A stretch of 64,000 nucleotides of DNA from Bin5 sp034428435 (GCA_034428435.1 DAOUHY010000349.1:1-64000), one strand, 5' to 3'. Positions 45,503-54,497 are shown, counted from the first letter of the stretch. Translations and numbers: made by a program. The notes: generated from the letters alone by a model not told the origin.

Positions 45503-48094
45503 ATGAACAATAGATTCCTGCGTTTGGGGAGAGCTCTGGCCGCCGGGCGAAGTCTGATTTGGGGGAACCCACTCGCGGCCGGCGTAGTTTTCGCCATCGT
45601 CGTTTCGCTGCTCGTACTTCTCTTGCTCTTGCTGCGCGACGTCGATCCAGCCGTCTTGCCAGCGGCCGACCGTGGTGCCACCGCTGTTTCGGCGCAGCAG
45701 TCGGACCCTCCGGCTAATGCGCCTGCGGCCACTTCCACCCCCGCCGCCGCGATGGCCGACCAGGCCGGAGTCGCAACTGCTTCCCCTACCGCAACGGACG
45801 TCTCTGCTTCGATGGCAACGGTTACGGGCAGCCCGGCACCGGCCCTGACATCGACCGATGCGGTGACCCCTTCACCAACTTGGACACCAACTGCCACGTC
45901 AACACCGACAGCGACTGAACTCTATGTGCCAGTCAGTGTCTTCCCTTCGGAAATCGAAATTGGCGCGCCTGACAATGTGACGGGGCGTGTCGTTTTGTTC
46001 CCGGCCCGTCTGCGGGCCGGGCCCTCCACGCAGGATGACGTACTGGCGCGTGTGGGCCAGGATGTCCAGGTCACCATTGGGGGAATCGTCGCCAGCGGTA
46101 CCTGGGTCCTGTTGAAAGTAACCGATACGAGGACGGAGCAGTACGGCAAGGAAGGTTGGATGGCTGTCGAGCTCCTGGAGATCGACGGCGATCTGACGAC
46201 GCTGTTGAACTATACGGACGAGGGCATCCGCATCCGGCCGTTCGGCTCCCGCCCGCCCGGCATTGGGATCAAGGTGACGCCACAGCCGACTGCAGCAGCC
46301 CAGTTGGCGAACGCCGCCTTTGCTGCCACGCCGACGGCGCCGCCCACAATAACGCCAACAGCAACAGCGACGCCCGCACCGACCGAGACTGAGACCCCGA
46401 CAGCCACACCTACGGCGACTTTCACGCCAACACTGACGCCAACTCTGACGCCAACTCTGACGCCGACTCTGATACCCACGTTGACGTCAACACCCACTGC
46501 GTCGTTCACGCCGACAGCCGCGCCAACGCCCACGGCGACATTCACGCCGCTGCCAACGCCCTCCCGGGCTGCTTCGACCCAAGCAGACGACCACATACCC
46601 ACGGAACTGTACGCCATCGACCTGCAACCAGCGCAGGCCCCCCCTCCTCAGGCCGATGAATTTGCAGCGACCGTACTCGATCAGACCGATCCGGCCGATT
46701 CCACCGAACTGCTTTCCGTTCGCACCGATGGCGGTGAACGCCTGCTGCTGGATATCGACCCGCTTGCAGAGCAGATTATGATGTGGAGCGGAATCTTTGG
46801 GGCCTCCCGCGGTGAATGGCTCGACGCCGGCACCGACTTCCTCTGGCCGGGTACAAGGGTCTATGTGGCAGGGCACAAAGAAGATGGTGGGAGCGTCACC
46901 GTCTCAAGCATGCGCGTGGTCGCTCCCCCTGAATTCCAGCGCGTCAGACGCATGGATGTGCCGACCTTCGGCGCCGCCAAAGAGAGCGGCAAAGCGGTTG
47001 CACTCCTGGGGAGGCGCGGCGACCCAGGGGTGTTTCTCTTGCATCAGGACGGTGTGGTGACCGTCGTCCGCGAAACCGGACAGAGCGTGCTGCCGGTCTT
47101 CGAAGGCGCCGAAGGATTCGTAATCCCTGATGCCAACGCGCCCGCCGACCGAAACGGCTTTCTCTATGTGCGCGGGGACGGCATCGGGCTCTCCTTCCAG
47201 GCCTATCCCTTCAACGGCGTGCGGGGAATCGTAGCTGACGAGCACGGCGATATCTGGTGGATCGAGATGCCGCAGGTCGGGCTGGCTCAGTGGCGGCTAT
47301 GGCACTACGACAGCCAGGACGGCGAGATCGTTCTGCGCGTGCAGGCTCCTACCTCCCTGTTGGGTGAAAGTGCCAACATCTCAATCCAACCAACGCTGAT
47401 CGCAGCCCTGGGCGGCGCCGCAGAATCACGCTCCTTCGTAATCGATACCGCCAACCTGGATGCAGGGCGTCAGTATACCGGACTCTACCGCGTCGATCTG
47501 AATGCAGAGGGAGAAATCGACGTGAGCAGGCTGGCGCCCGAGGGCATCTATCGCGGGCCGTTCCAGCTCAGCCCCGGCAACAGCCGCCTCGCCCATCTGG
47601 CCTATGATCCGCAGCATCCGAGCTTGACCGTCGGCTTTGTGCGCCCCGCCAATCAGCTGTGGGTGCGGGAGATGGCGCCCAACGGCGCGGGGACGCGCGG
47701 CCGCTTGAGCGCACAGACTCAGACAAGATTCGAGTTCTTCGCCCCGCAGGTGGCTTGGCGGGACGATGACAGGATCCTCCTTGCCCGCAGCCGTTTCTCA
47801 CCCCAGGGCGTCTTTTCGCTGGAGATATTCGGTATCACCGAAGTGGATCTGCGCAAAACGGGCGCCGCAGCCCGCTCTTCCTATCTATACCCGCTGGGCG
47901 ACGTGGTAGGGGACTACGCCGCCTGCGACGATGGCTCGGTTCTGATCAGTGCAAGATCGGGAAATAGGGTTCCGAGACTGGAGGAGTGGACAGGTACAGG
48001 ACGGCCCGAGATGCGAGGTCAGCTGCCGGGATACTATGACCGCATCTTCCTCTGCTGGCAGCGTTATTCCGGTCCTGTTCGGATTCGCCGGTGA
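45503..48094 (+). CDS. Large surface protein: TM anchor, SH3b domain, Thr/Pro stalk, propeller-like C-terminus
   Basis: 863 residues. One membrane segment near the N-terminus (AAGVVFAIVVSLLVLLLLLL), so type II anchored. A Thr/Ala linker leads to an SH3b-like domain (GRVVLFPARLRAGPSTQDDV to EGWMAVELLEI, about 153-230), then a long PT-rich stalk with internal repeats, then about 480 residues with repeated WD/propeller-like strands (GIVADEHGDIWWIEMPQVG, PFQLSPGNSRLAHLAYDPQH). SH3b domains often bind cell-wall peptide. The stop overlaps the next start (TGATG). Function unknown; probably an envelope-attached sensor or scaffold. Confidence 0.7.
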   Translation: MNNRFLRLGRALAAGRSLIWGNPLAAGVVFAIVVSLLVLLLLLLRDVDPAVLPAADRGATAVSAQQSDPPANAPAATSTPAAAMADQAGVATASPTATDVSASMATVTGSPAPALTSTDAVTPSPTWTPTATSTPTATELYVPVSVFPSEIEIGAPDNVTGRVVLFPARLRAGPSTQDDVLARVGQDVQVTIGGIVASGTWVLLKVTDTRTEQYGKEGWMAVELLEIDGDLTTLLNYTDEGIRIRPFGSRPPGIGIKVTPQPTAAAQLANAAFAATPTAPPTITPTATATPAPTETETPTATPTATFTPTLTPTLTPTLTPTLIPTLTSTPTASFTPTAAPTPTATFTPLPTPSRAASTQADDHIPTELYAIDLQPAQAPPPQADEFAATVLDQTDPADSTELLSVRTDGGERLLLDIDPLAEQIMMWSGIFGASRGEWLDAGTDFLWPGTRVYVAGHKEDGGSVTVSSMRVVAPPEFQRVRRMDVPTFGAAKESGKAVALLGRRGDPGVFLLHQDGVVTVVRETGQSVLPVFEGAEGFVIPDANAPADRNGFLYVRGDGIGLSFQAYPFNGVRGIVADEHGDIWWIEMPQVGLAQWRLWHYDSQDGEIVLRVQAPTSLLGESANISIQPTLIAALGGAAESRSFVIDTANLDAGRQYTGLYRVDLNAEGEIDVSRLAPEGIYRGPFQLSPGNSRLAHLAYDPQHPSLTVGFVRPANQLWVREMAPNGAGTRGRLSAQTQTRFEFFAPQVAWRDDDRILLARSRFSPQGVFSLEIFGITEVDLRKTGAAARSSYLYPLGDVVGDYAACDDGSVLISARSGNRVPRLEEWTGTGRPEMRGQLPGYYDRIFLCWQRYSGPVRIRR
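46424..46483 (+). repeat. Tandem 12-bp repeats encoding the PT stalk
   Basis: Five units of acgccaactctg type at 46424, 46436, 46448, 46460 and 46472, encoding TPTL repeats. In-frame, so copy-number change would alter stalk length. Confidence 0.8.
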
Positions 48095-48897
48095 TGGATG
48101 ATCAATGGCCGGTAGCGACAGCAATTTGGCCTGAAGGCTTGATACATTTCGCCGGCATCACTCATCTGATCCTGGGGATTGCCGGCCTGATTCTGGGCGC
48201 CCTGCTGATGATCTGGTGGACCCAGCAAACGGGCCGTTGGTACGCAGTCTTTGCCGGCACGCTTCTCTTCAGTATGGTCTTGAACGTGGCGGCCTACTAT
48301 CTGTTCGTCGTCCCCCCTCACAGCGCCGGATGCATTGATCTCTGCCCCGGTCGCATCGGTTTCCCTCTCCCCTTCGCCACACTTTCCACCGCCGGATCAG
48401 TTCAGATCTATATTGGCGACTTTCTCCTGAACCTGTTGCTGTTGTGGTTGCTGCTGTTTGGGGGTGTGGTTCTCTGGCGCATTCTCAGCGAGGCCATCCA
48501 GCTGAGAGAGAGGGGGCTTCGTTTTCGGCTGCTGTCTTTTGTAACGTTCGTCCTCCTGTCCTGGGGTCTACTGCCTCGCTACCTCAGCCCGCCCGCCGCA
48601 CAGGTAACAGGCGACCAGTTGCGGCTTTCGGTCAATGCCCGCCGCGCCGCCGAATCAACTTACGGCGTAACAGGCCTTTGGGTCCACCGCCTGGCCCTGG
48701 AGGATATTCGTTACGTCCCAGTGGAAGCGCCTGATGCCTTCGGCGACATCGACAAGCCGCAGGCACAGGTCTGCATGCGAGGGTATACCTACTTCTATCT
48801 TCCTTGGCGCCGCTATCGGGTCAAGCTCGACCAGACCGGAGTCACCCCTCTGAATTTCGAGGAGCTATCCCTGACCGGAAGCTGCTGGTTGCCCTGA
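48094..48897 (+). CDS. Four-TM membrane protein, unknown
   Basis: 267 residues from the ATG at 48094, which overlaps the stop of the previous gene (TGATG); a GTG at 48091 is also possible. Hydrophobic segments: ITHLILGIAGLILGALLMIW, YAVFAGTLLFSMVLNVAAYYLF, IYIGDFLLNLLLLWLLLFGGVVLW and LLSFVTFVLLSWGLLPRYL, followed by a soluble C-terminal domain of about 95 residues ending in SLTGSCWLP. No known motif. Clearly translationally coupled to the large surface protein, so the two probably form one membrane complex. Confidence 0.7.
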   Translation: MDDQWPVATAIWPEGLIHFAGITHLILGIAGLILGALLMIWWTQQTGRWYAVFAGTLLFSMVLNVAAYYLFVVPPHSAGCIDLCPGRIGFPLPFATLSTAGSVQIYIGDFLLNLLLLWLLLFGGVVLWRILSEAIQLRERGLRFRLLSFVTFVLLSWGLLPRYLSPPAAQVTGDQLRLSVNARRAAESTYGVTGLWVHRLALEDIRYVPVEAPDAFGDIDKPQAQVCMRGYTYFYLPWRRYRVKLDQTGVTPLNFEELSLTGSCWLP

Positions 48898-48905
48898 CAA
48901 CAAGC

Positions 48906-48939
48906 GGTCGGCGGCCAGCGAATCCGCTGACCACCGACC
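48906..48939. terminator. Bidirectional terminator-like hairpin between convergent genes
   Basis: 15-bp arms 48906-48920 and 48925-48939 around the loop aatc. On the minus-strand transcript both mismatches become G-U pairs, giving a full stem. Lies between the stops of the four-TM gene and the DUF3179 gene. Confidence 0.55.
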
Positions 48940-48946
48940 ACTGAAC

Positions 48947-50239
48947 TTAGCTTGGGCTATAAAGCTCCGTTGCCGGGAAGAAAGCAGCCCACGCAAACCA
49001 GAAGTGATCGAAATGCAGGATTGGGGTCAACTTCTCTCCCGCCAAGGGCCCTGCGACAGCCTCTCCCAGAATGTCCCAGGTGCTGCCTGTCTCGGCGTCG
49101 CTGAAGGAGCCATCTTCGTTGGGCGAAAAGGTCAGAAGCTGATCCCCCACCTGCCGATCGTAGACTGCTACCGTGCCGATGTCGCGGCCCTGACTGATCA
49201 CGGAGCTGTCCAGCGCGCTGGCCAGCCCAGCCTTGTGGAATATCGCAAGCTCAAGCCCGCCGAACGAATCATGAACGACGCCGGCCTCCTCCAGCACTGC
49301 AAAAGGATATGCGATGGCATCGGTATCCGTCGTCAGGCCGAGGACGCGCTCGGCCGGCGCCAGGCGGGAATCCGGTGTGCCCCGGAAAAGGAAAGGCCGC
49401 GACGTGCTGTCGTACCCCACATACGGGTTGTACCCGTAATTGCGGGGCATGTTCGGCCGCGCCAGCACTTCTCCATCCGGATAAGCCTCTTTGAAATCCT
49501 TCCAGGAGAGTACCTGGCTGGTCAGGAATCTCAACTGCTCACCGGCATACTTGCCGACGATCCCTTCGCCCGTGAACTGTTGCCACCACGTCTCCGTCTG
49601 GCGGTCGTACATGATCAGATCACTGTTGCGCAGCCGCCCGGTGGTCCCGAAATCGAGGACCTGGCCGTCAAAGTTGCGGTCAAACGCGATGCTGGCGTTG
49701 CACAGCGGACAGAAAGTGATCGAGACCGGCTGGCCGTCGACTTCGTCGTTCACAATCTCGTGCCAGATCAGGATGCTCAGAGGATAGGCGCGGGACACGT
49801 CTCCGTGGCTGTACAGGATCACCGGATCCACTTCCTCCAGCCACTCATCCCCTGCAGCTATCGACTCAAATTCCGGATTGTCGACCGCCGGAATGCCGTC
49901 CTTAGGCGGGCCCCCGGAAAGGATCGAATCCCACTCCACCGTCCTCCGCGAAAAGTCGGTAGAGAAGCCGCGCGTACGGAACGGCGGCGGAACACCGTCC
50001 GTGATCAACTCGCCGCTCAGCTGCGGCACGCCCGTATTGACGCTGGCCGTCGCCTGAGCGCTGCTGTCGCTGCTGTCCGTTTCACCGCTGTCCACCGTCA
50101 CCGCCTCGCCGCTTTCGCTGTCCGCCGCCGTTGCGGGCTGCGCGGGCGCCTCTTCCGTCCCGATCGGAACGCAGGCCAGCAGAATAAACGTCGCAATCAT
50201 GAGCAGACCGCCCAGCTGTATCCATCGATTCCTCAACAT
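48947..50239 (-). CDS. DUF3179-domain lipoprotein
   Basis: About 430 residues from the ATG at 50239 (GGGGGA upstream; the frame is open further but unlike protein). Signal peptide with lipobox ATFILLAC. After a Ser/Asp/Glu-rich linker comes the DUF3179 domain: WDSILSGGPPKDGIPAVDNPEF, AYPLSILIWHEIVNDEVDGQPVSITFCPLCN (segments), GTTGRLRNSDLIMYDRQTETWWQQFTGEG and GVVHDSFGGLELAIFH. CPLC resembles a metal or disulfide motif. The family is common in Chloroflexota and haloarchaea; function unknown. Confidence 0.88.
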   Translation of the reverse strand: MLRNRWIQLGGLLMIATFILLACVPIGTEEAPAQPATAADSESGEAVTVDSGETDSSDSSAQATASVNTGVPQLSGELITDGVPPPFRTRGFSTDFSRRTVEWDSILSGGPPKDGIPAVDNPEFESIAAGDEWLEEVDPVILYSHGDVSRAYPLSILIWHEIVNDEVDGQPVSITFCPLCNASIAFDRNFDGQVLDFGTTGRLRNSDLIMYDRQTETWWQQFTGEGIVGKYAGEQLRFLTSQVLSWKDFKEAYPDGEVLARPNMPRNYGYNPYVGYDSTSRPFLFRGTPDSRLAPAERVLGLTTDTDAIAYPFAVLEEAGVVHDSFGGLELAIFHKAGLASALDSSVISQGRDIGTVAVYDRQVGDQLLTFSPNEDGSFSDAETGSTWDILGEAVAGPLAGEKLTPILHFDHFWFAWAAFFPATELYSPS

Positions 50240-50502
50240 AGGATTCCCCCTGGAGTTGAAAGCACTGGTGGTAAGTGGCCGGACAACGATGAACTGCGAT
50301 TCCGTCCCGCCGCTGCGCACCAATGTACTGTATTTTCGTCTGCACGTCGTCTGCAGGCAACGCACCTGCCGCACATACCACAATTATGCTGCAACAGGAG
50401 GCCCTGTGCTGTAGTCAGGCTTACGCGAAAGCAGTCCATCATGGCTGTTCACGCAAAGATTCCCAGTGCCCTTTCGGCATCCAACCGGGATTAAAAGTGA
50501 AA

Positions 50503-50962
50503 GGGTGCATCCCAAAATGGGGGTTAACTTTCGTATACCTCTGGAAGAAACCAGGCCACGGTCAGTTCACTTTCCAATTGCCTGCAAATGAATTGGTGTT
50601 TCTCACTCCTCTCCCCTCTCTCCTCTCCTTTGGGCGGTCGGGCCTATTCGGCCCTCCCTTGTGCGGGGGCTCCGCCCCCGCAACGCCCCCTCTCCTACAA
50701 CATCCCAAGTCGACCGGGTGTCGATATTCGTAACGGGTGCCTAATCGAAGGTGTCTGGCAGGCCACGTCCCGCCAGTCCCATCAGATCCCCGTAGGTGCC
50801 GGCCTTGTGCCTGCCCTCGCACCCTCCCAAACTGACGGACGCCACCGTACGGCCAGGCCTGGCGCCTGCTCTGCGTCTCGCCCAAAGACGGTAAGCAACT
50901 CCAACCACCGCTGGCACTGATTCCCCGCCCGATTGTTCCCACCCCAATACTGGGATGCACCC
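50503..50962 (-). mobile_element. MITE-like dispersed repeat, copy 4 (B to A)
   Basis: A 460-bp copy from GGGTGCATCCCAAAATGGGG to CCCCAATACTGGGATGCACC (plus the final C). Termini are exact inverted repeats over GGGTGCATCCCA. Flanked by an exact 9-bp direct repeat aaagtgaaa (50494-50502 and 50963-50971). Core hairpins gcgggggc-tcc-gcccccgc and gggcc-tattc-ggccc are intact. It ends 17 bp before a strong promoter. Confidence 0.85.
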
Positions 50963-50978
50963 AAAGTGAAATTGGGCA

Positions 50979-51007
50979 TTGACATATCAGAACGGGTGTG
51001 CTATATT
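50979..51007 (+). promoter_or_regulatory. Promoter of the 54-residue membrane protein
   Basis: TTGACA (50979-50984), 17 bases, TATATT (51002-51007). Begins eight bases after the direct repeat flanking element copy 4. Confidence 0.75.
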
Positions 51008-51061
51008 AGGTCTGTAGAGGGAAATCCAGCCAGTCAGGCAGGGGGCCAAAGAGGAGCAATC

Positions 51062-51226
51062 ATGGCGAAGGACATCAAGAGGATGACGCGGATCGAGTTG
51101 GAATCGGAACTGGTCGCCGAACGCGCCGCCACGCGGCGGAGCAACACGATCATCCTGATGATGACAGTGCTGGCTGCGCTGGGGTTCATGCTCATGGCTG
51201 GTACAATCGCGCCGATCACCGGTTGA
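51062..51226 (+). CDS. Small single-TM protein (54 residues), unknown function
   Basis: ATG preceded by GAGGAG eight bases upstream and by a near-consensus promoter. The product has a charged amphipathic N-terminal half (KDIKRMTRIELESELVAERA, ATRRS) and one membrane segment (TIILMMTVLAALGFMLMAGT) with a short IAPITG tail. Architecture echoes the 43-residue protein at 3220: basic/charged N-terminus, one TM, tiny external tail, solitary, and directly downstream of a copy of the dispersed element. No sequence similarity between the two beyond this. Function unknown. Confidence 0.7.
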   Translation: MAKDIKRMTRIELESELVAERAATRRSNTIILMMTVLAALGFMLMAGTIAPITG

Positions 51227-51720
51227 GGCGGTCTCGCGCATTCGCAGCACCAGCGCGGACATACCTCCCACCCTTCTGGCCCCGGCTTCTCTTGCAGCGC
51301 AGCGCCGCGGGCCGGCCACTTCGCAGTCGGACCGGACTCTCCTCACTGTCTATCGCTTACTGTCACTTGGCGCCCGAGAAGTCAAGGACAGCCTTCCAGT
51401 TGGTACCCTTGTTGTTTCAAGCCATATTTCCCCTTCTTAATTGATAATACTGCACCGAGGCTCACCATAGCCGGTTCACTTTAAAGCCTGAAGGCGCCTC
51501 GATACGTAGCCTCTTGGACCTCTTTCAAAAGGCTTCCCCTGCATAGATTCGAAAAGTCTTGGAGTGGTTGTCGTCGGCTTAGGGGAAAAGTTGCCGCGCT
51601 TCTTTCGGATGCGGCCGCGGCAACCATCAGTGTACGCTGCGCAGCCAGAATGCGTACTCAGTCGCGTCGAGAGTGACCGCGAGACCGGTTACACCTGAGC
51701 CGTCGGTCCGACGGAAGGCC
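51227..51720. other. Intergenic region upstream of the Fic locus
   Basis: About 490 bases, visibly less GC-rich in the first half. Two dyads: gttgccgcg/cgcggcaac (51590-51624) and ccgtcgg-t-ccgacgg (51700-51714). On the minus strand a 47-codon open stretch ends at 51627 with a sensible-looking tail (LDATEYAFWLRSVH), possibly the 3' remnant of a lost gene; not secure. Confidence 0.35.
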
Positions 51721-51890
51721 TTGTAACAGTTCTGCCGGCCGATAGACAGAATGTAAGTATTCTGTTGCAATTGTAACAGTTTTGCTCGAGGACTGATAGA
51801 ATGTAAGCATTTTGGTAGAGTTGTAACTGTTTTGCTCGAAGACTAGCTAGAACTAAGCAATCTGTAGGCGTTGCAACTGATTCTTGGGAG
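51721..51890 (+). repeat. 50-bp tandem repeat array upstream of fic
   Basis: Units begin at 51721, 51771, 51821 and 51871 (last one partial), each opening TTGTAAC(A/T)GTT(T/C)TGC. The period is exactly 50. Units carry an AGAATGTAAG-type dyad (agaat-gtaagt-attct in unit 1). The array runs to within a few bases of the Fic ribosome-binding site. Units differ by about 10-30%, decaying toward the gene. Not coding (50 is not a multiple of three). It may hold repeated operator or promoter modules; TTGTAA (51821) with TAGCTA (51844) after 17 bases is a possible promoter. Confidence 0.8.
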
Positions 51891-51897
51891 AAAGTCC

Positions 51898-53430
51898 ATG
51901 ATGAGAGTCGATCAGGAGAAGGTGATTTTAAGGCCTGCCGGGTATGCGGCGCTAATTGAGAGGTACGGCCTCGACGTTATCCCCAACTGGCACATCTCTC
52001 GCGTGACGACCAGCGGGACTCACCGGGTCGACTCCCAGGCGGACGTCACAGAAGAGGTGTACCCCCCGCACTACTGGCCAGGGGACAGGCTGAGCGATCA
52101 TCTTGAATTCGCACTCAAATACGACGGCACGAATCTCGCGATTCTCGCTCGCCTATTCCAAGAGGCTGTTGAGGACGACCTGGTAAAGTATGTTCACTCT
52201 AAGCCTAACGGAAAGTATGCCAGGCGCATATGGTTTTTCTATGAGTTCCTGACTGGAAAAACGCTTCCCTTGGATGATCTGAAGCGAGGTAACTATGTCG
52301 AACTGCTCGAGCCTGGGGAGTACTATACAATTTCATCGCCGCGCCGAATTCGCCGTCAGCGCGTCTACGACAACCTTCTAGGGAATGACCGCTTCTGCCC
52401 CACGGTCCGCCGCACAACATCGCTTCGAGAGTTTGAAAAATCCGACTTGCCTTTACGATGCAGACAGGTAATTCGTGAATATGTGCCTGCGCTCGTGGCG
52501 CGTGCGGTGAAATATCTTTATACAAGAGAAACTAGGTCAACGTTTGCAATTGAACGAATCACACCTTCTGCTACCCGCTCTGAACGCTTCATGACTGTAC
52601 TGGAACAGGCGGGACGAGCGGAGTTCCTGCAGAAACAGAAGCTTATCGAACTTCAAAACGAAATTGTCGACCTTCGTTTCCGGGAAACCGACTACAGAAA
52701 GACACAAAACTATGTTGGGGAAGCGGTAGGCTTACAAAGGCAACGAATTCATTTCGCCTGCCCAAAGCCCGAAGATCTGGCCGACCTCACTGACGGACTG
52801 GAGGCCGCACATCTGCGCATGGAGGGCGGCGGCGTGCCCGCAGCCATTCACGCCGCGGCGATCGCCTATGGATTCGTCTTTCTCCATCCATTTGAGGACG
52901 GCAACGGCCGCATCCATCGTTTCCTGGTCCACAATATCCTGGCTCGCCGCGACTTCACGCCCCCAGGCATCATCATTCCTGTCTCAGCGGCCATGTTGGA
53001 AAACTCCGCCGATTATGACGCTTCCTTGGAGGCGTTCTCTCGCCGGCTGATGCCTCTGGTGGCCTATACACTTGACGAAGTTGGCCGCATGACCGTTCGC
53101 AACGACACGACTAACTGGTACCGTTACATCGACATGACGCCCCAAGCCGAGGCGCTCTTTCACTTCATTGAACGGGCCATCGACACGGAACTTGCTGATG
53201 AACTGGCCTTCTTGAAAAACTACGATGAAGTCAAGAGTTCGATCAGGGAAACTGTAGATATGCCTGACCGTCAGATCGACCTCTTTATCCGTTTCTGTCT
53301 CCAAAACAACGGCCGGCTCTCCAGACGCAAACAAGCCAGCCACTTCGACTTTCTGACCAACGAAGAGATTGCAGCGATGGAACAGGCAGTGCAATCCGCC
53401 TATGGAAACGCAACTTCACCCCGAATCTGA
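51898..53430 (+). CDS. Fic/DOC-family protein (AMPylase or relative)
   Basis: About 510 residues from the ATG at 51898 (GGGAGAAAG upstream; a TTG at 51871 falls inside the repeat array). Complete Fic motif HPFEDGNGRIHR near residue 330 with catalytic His. A segment T-FAI-E-R near residue 215-220 resembles the class II inhibitory helix (S/T)xxxE(G/N), with Arg in place of Gly/Asn. Residues 1-200 are an unrelated N-terminal domain; the last 100 include a possible winged-helix (LFIRFCLQNNGRLSRRKQAS). Fic enzymes usually attach AMP to target proteins. The first half is less GC-rich than neighbours, hinting at transfer. No antitoxin gene adjoins. Confidence 0.88.
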   Translation: MMRVDQEKVILRPAGYAALIERYGLDVIPNWHISRVTTSGTHRVDSQADVTEEVYPPHYWPGDRLSDHLEFALKYDGTNLAILARLFQEAVEDDLVKYVHSKPNGKYARRIWFFYEFLTGKTLPLDDLKRGNYVELLEPGEYYTISSPRRIRRQRVYDNLLGNDRFCPTVRRTTSLREFEKSDLPLRCRQVIREYVPALVARAVKYLYTRETRSTFAIERITPSATRSERFMTVLEQAGRAEFLQKQKLIELQNEIVDLRFRETDYRKTQNYVGEAVGLQRQRIHFACPKPEDLADLTDGLEAAHLRMEGGGVPAAIHAAAIAYGFVFLHPFEDGNGRIHRFLVHNILARRDFTPPGIIIPVSAAMLENSADYDASLEAFSRRLMPLVAYTLDEVGRMTVRNDTTNWYRYIDMTPQAEALFHFIERAIDTELADELAFLKNYDEVKSSIRETVDMPDRQIDLFIRFCLQNNGRLSRRKQASHFDFLTNEEIAAMEQAVQSAYGNATSPRI

Positions 53431-53464
53431 CCTACATCCGATCACCTCTCCTCGATCAGCTTGT

Positions 53465-53866
53465 CTAACCGTCCTCCCCGTCCCCAATTGGCTGGTGGAA
53501 GTAGTAGCAGAGCCCATCCGGGGCGATAACGAAAAAGACCTGTAACTTCTGCCCATCGTTCTCGTCCACGCGCCAGTTTCCGATCTCAATCCCCCTGCCC
53601 TCCAGTTCCTGGCGCGCTCTGTGGATATCGGTCACCCGAATCGCCGCGCCATCGTTACTGGCATCACCGCCGTTTACCGCGAATCCGATGCGAACGCCGT
53701 CGCGCTCAAGGATAACAGTCGGCACAGGGTCATCACGCCGTTCGACCTCTGTGAGCCCAAACGCGTCTCGGTACCACGCGGAAGCTTGATCGATATCCTC
53801 AACCGGCAGTGCCAGGACATCCTCCGCATAGGGAAAAGCGGCTTCATACAGCTTAATTGAGCCCAT
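53465..53866 (-). CDS. VOC-family (glyoxalase/bleomycin-resistance-like) protein
   Basis: 133 residues with two beta-alpha-beta-beta-beta halves: EDVLALPVEDIDQASAWYRDAFGL, PVPTVILERDGVRIGFAVNG, then AAIRVTDIHRARQELEGRGIE and KLQVFFVIAPDGLCYYFHQP. Potential metal ligands (Glu/His) are present but the full glyoxalase set is not clear. Could be a dioxygenase-like or resistance protein; substrate unknown. Convergent with fic (34 bases apart). Confidence 0.85.
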   Translation of the reverse strand: MGSIKLYEAAFPYAEDVLALPVEDIDQASAWYRDAFGLTEVERRDDPVPTVILERDGVRIGFAVNGGDASNDGAAIRVTDIHRARQELEGRGIEIGNWRVDENDGQKLQVFFVIAPDGLCYYFHQPIGDGEDG

Positions 53867-54107
53867 ATCTTGGTCTCCTTTTTGGGCTAGAGTCGAGTTG
53901 GAGAGGGAAAAAGCATCTCTGGATCGCTGCCAATGTCTGAATTCGGACCAGATACAACCATACCACGAGGGGATCGCCTGCCGGGGTTACGCCCGCATTG
54001 CCGCGTTGCCTGCAATGACGAGTGATGGCAGTTGTCGACAAGTTTCGGAAATCCGCGGTTTTTATGACCGCGAGGAACGCAAGGAAGCGTCCATCCTTGT
54101 CAAAGGT
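53867..54107. other. Intergenic, nothing recognised
   Basis: About 240 bases between two minus-strand genes; no gene, RNA or clear signal seen. Confidence 0.3.
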
Positions 54108-54497
54108 TCAGCCCCCGAGAGTTTCTCTGCGCTTATCGAGTGCTTGCCTGATTAGTGCCTGGACCGCCGGCTGATTTGCATCATCAACTGAGCGAATCTT
54201 CACATGGCGCATTTTGGCGCCCGTCCCCTCCAGCAGACCCGCCGGATCTGCCAGGTCAGCACCTTGGTAGAATCCGAGATTGACCCATTTCTTATGCGGC
54301 AGAATATAGACGTAGCCATCGAGCATCTTCCGTGGACCCACGCCATAGGTCGCAGCTCGGTCGCCGAGGCGAACCACCTCGCATGCATTCTGATCGACTT
54401 GGAACACGGTTTCCTGAAGCGCTGTTACAATAGGCCGCATGGTTTCTTCAGAGAGCTGCAGCAACTCTTCGAATGTTCCGAGTTTCGCTTTGGTCAT
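54108..54497 (-). CDS. DUF1801-domain protein
   Basis: 129 residues. Matches the DUF1801 (YdhG-like) fold: LSEETMRPIVTALQETVF, DQNACEVVRLGDRAATYGVG, then GPRKMLDGYVYILPHKKWVN, LGFYQGADLADPAGLLEGTG and AKMRHVKIRSVDD. Some members have been called frataxin-like iron chaperones (Fra in Bacillus), but this is not general. Function uncertain. Stands alone. Confidence 0.8.
   Translation of the reverse strand: MTKAKLGTFEELLQLSEETMRPIVTALQETVFQVDQNACEVVRLGDRAATYGVGPRKMLDGYVYILPHKKWVNLGFYQGADLADPAGLLEGTGAKMRHVKIRSVDDANQPAVQALIRQALDKRRETLGG

Noticed and set aside
51721..51890. CRISPR array
   Set aside because: The whole 50-base unit repeats with no unique spacers, units are diverged, and no cas gene is in the window.
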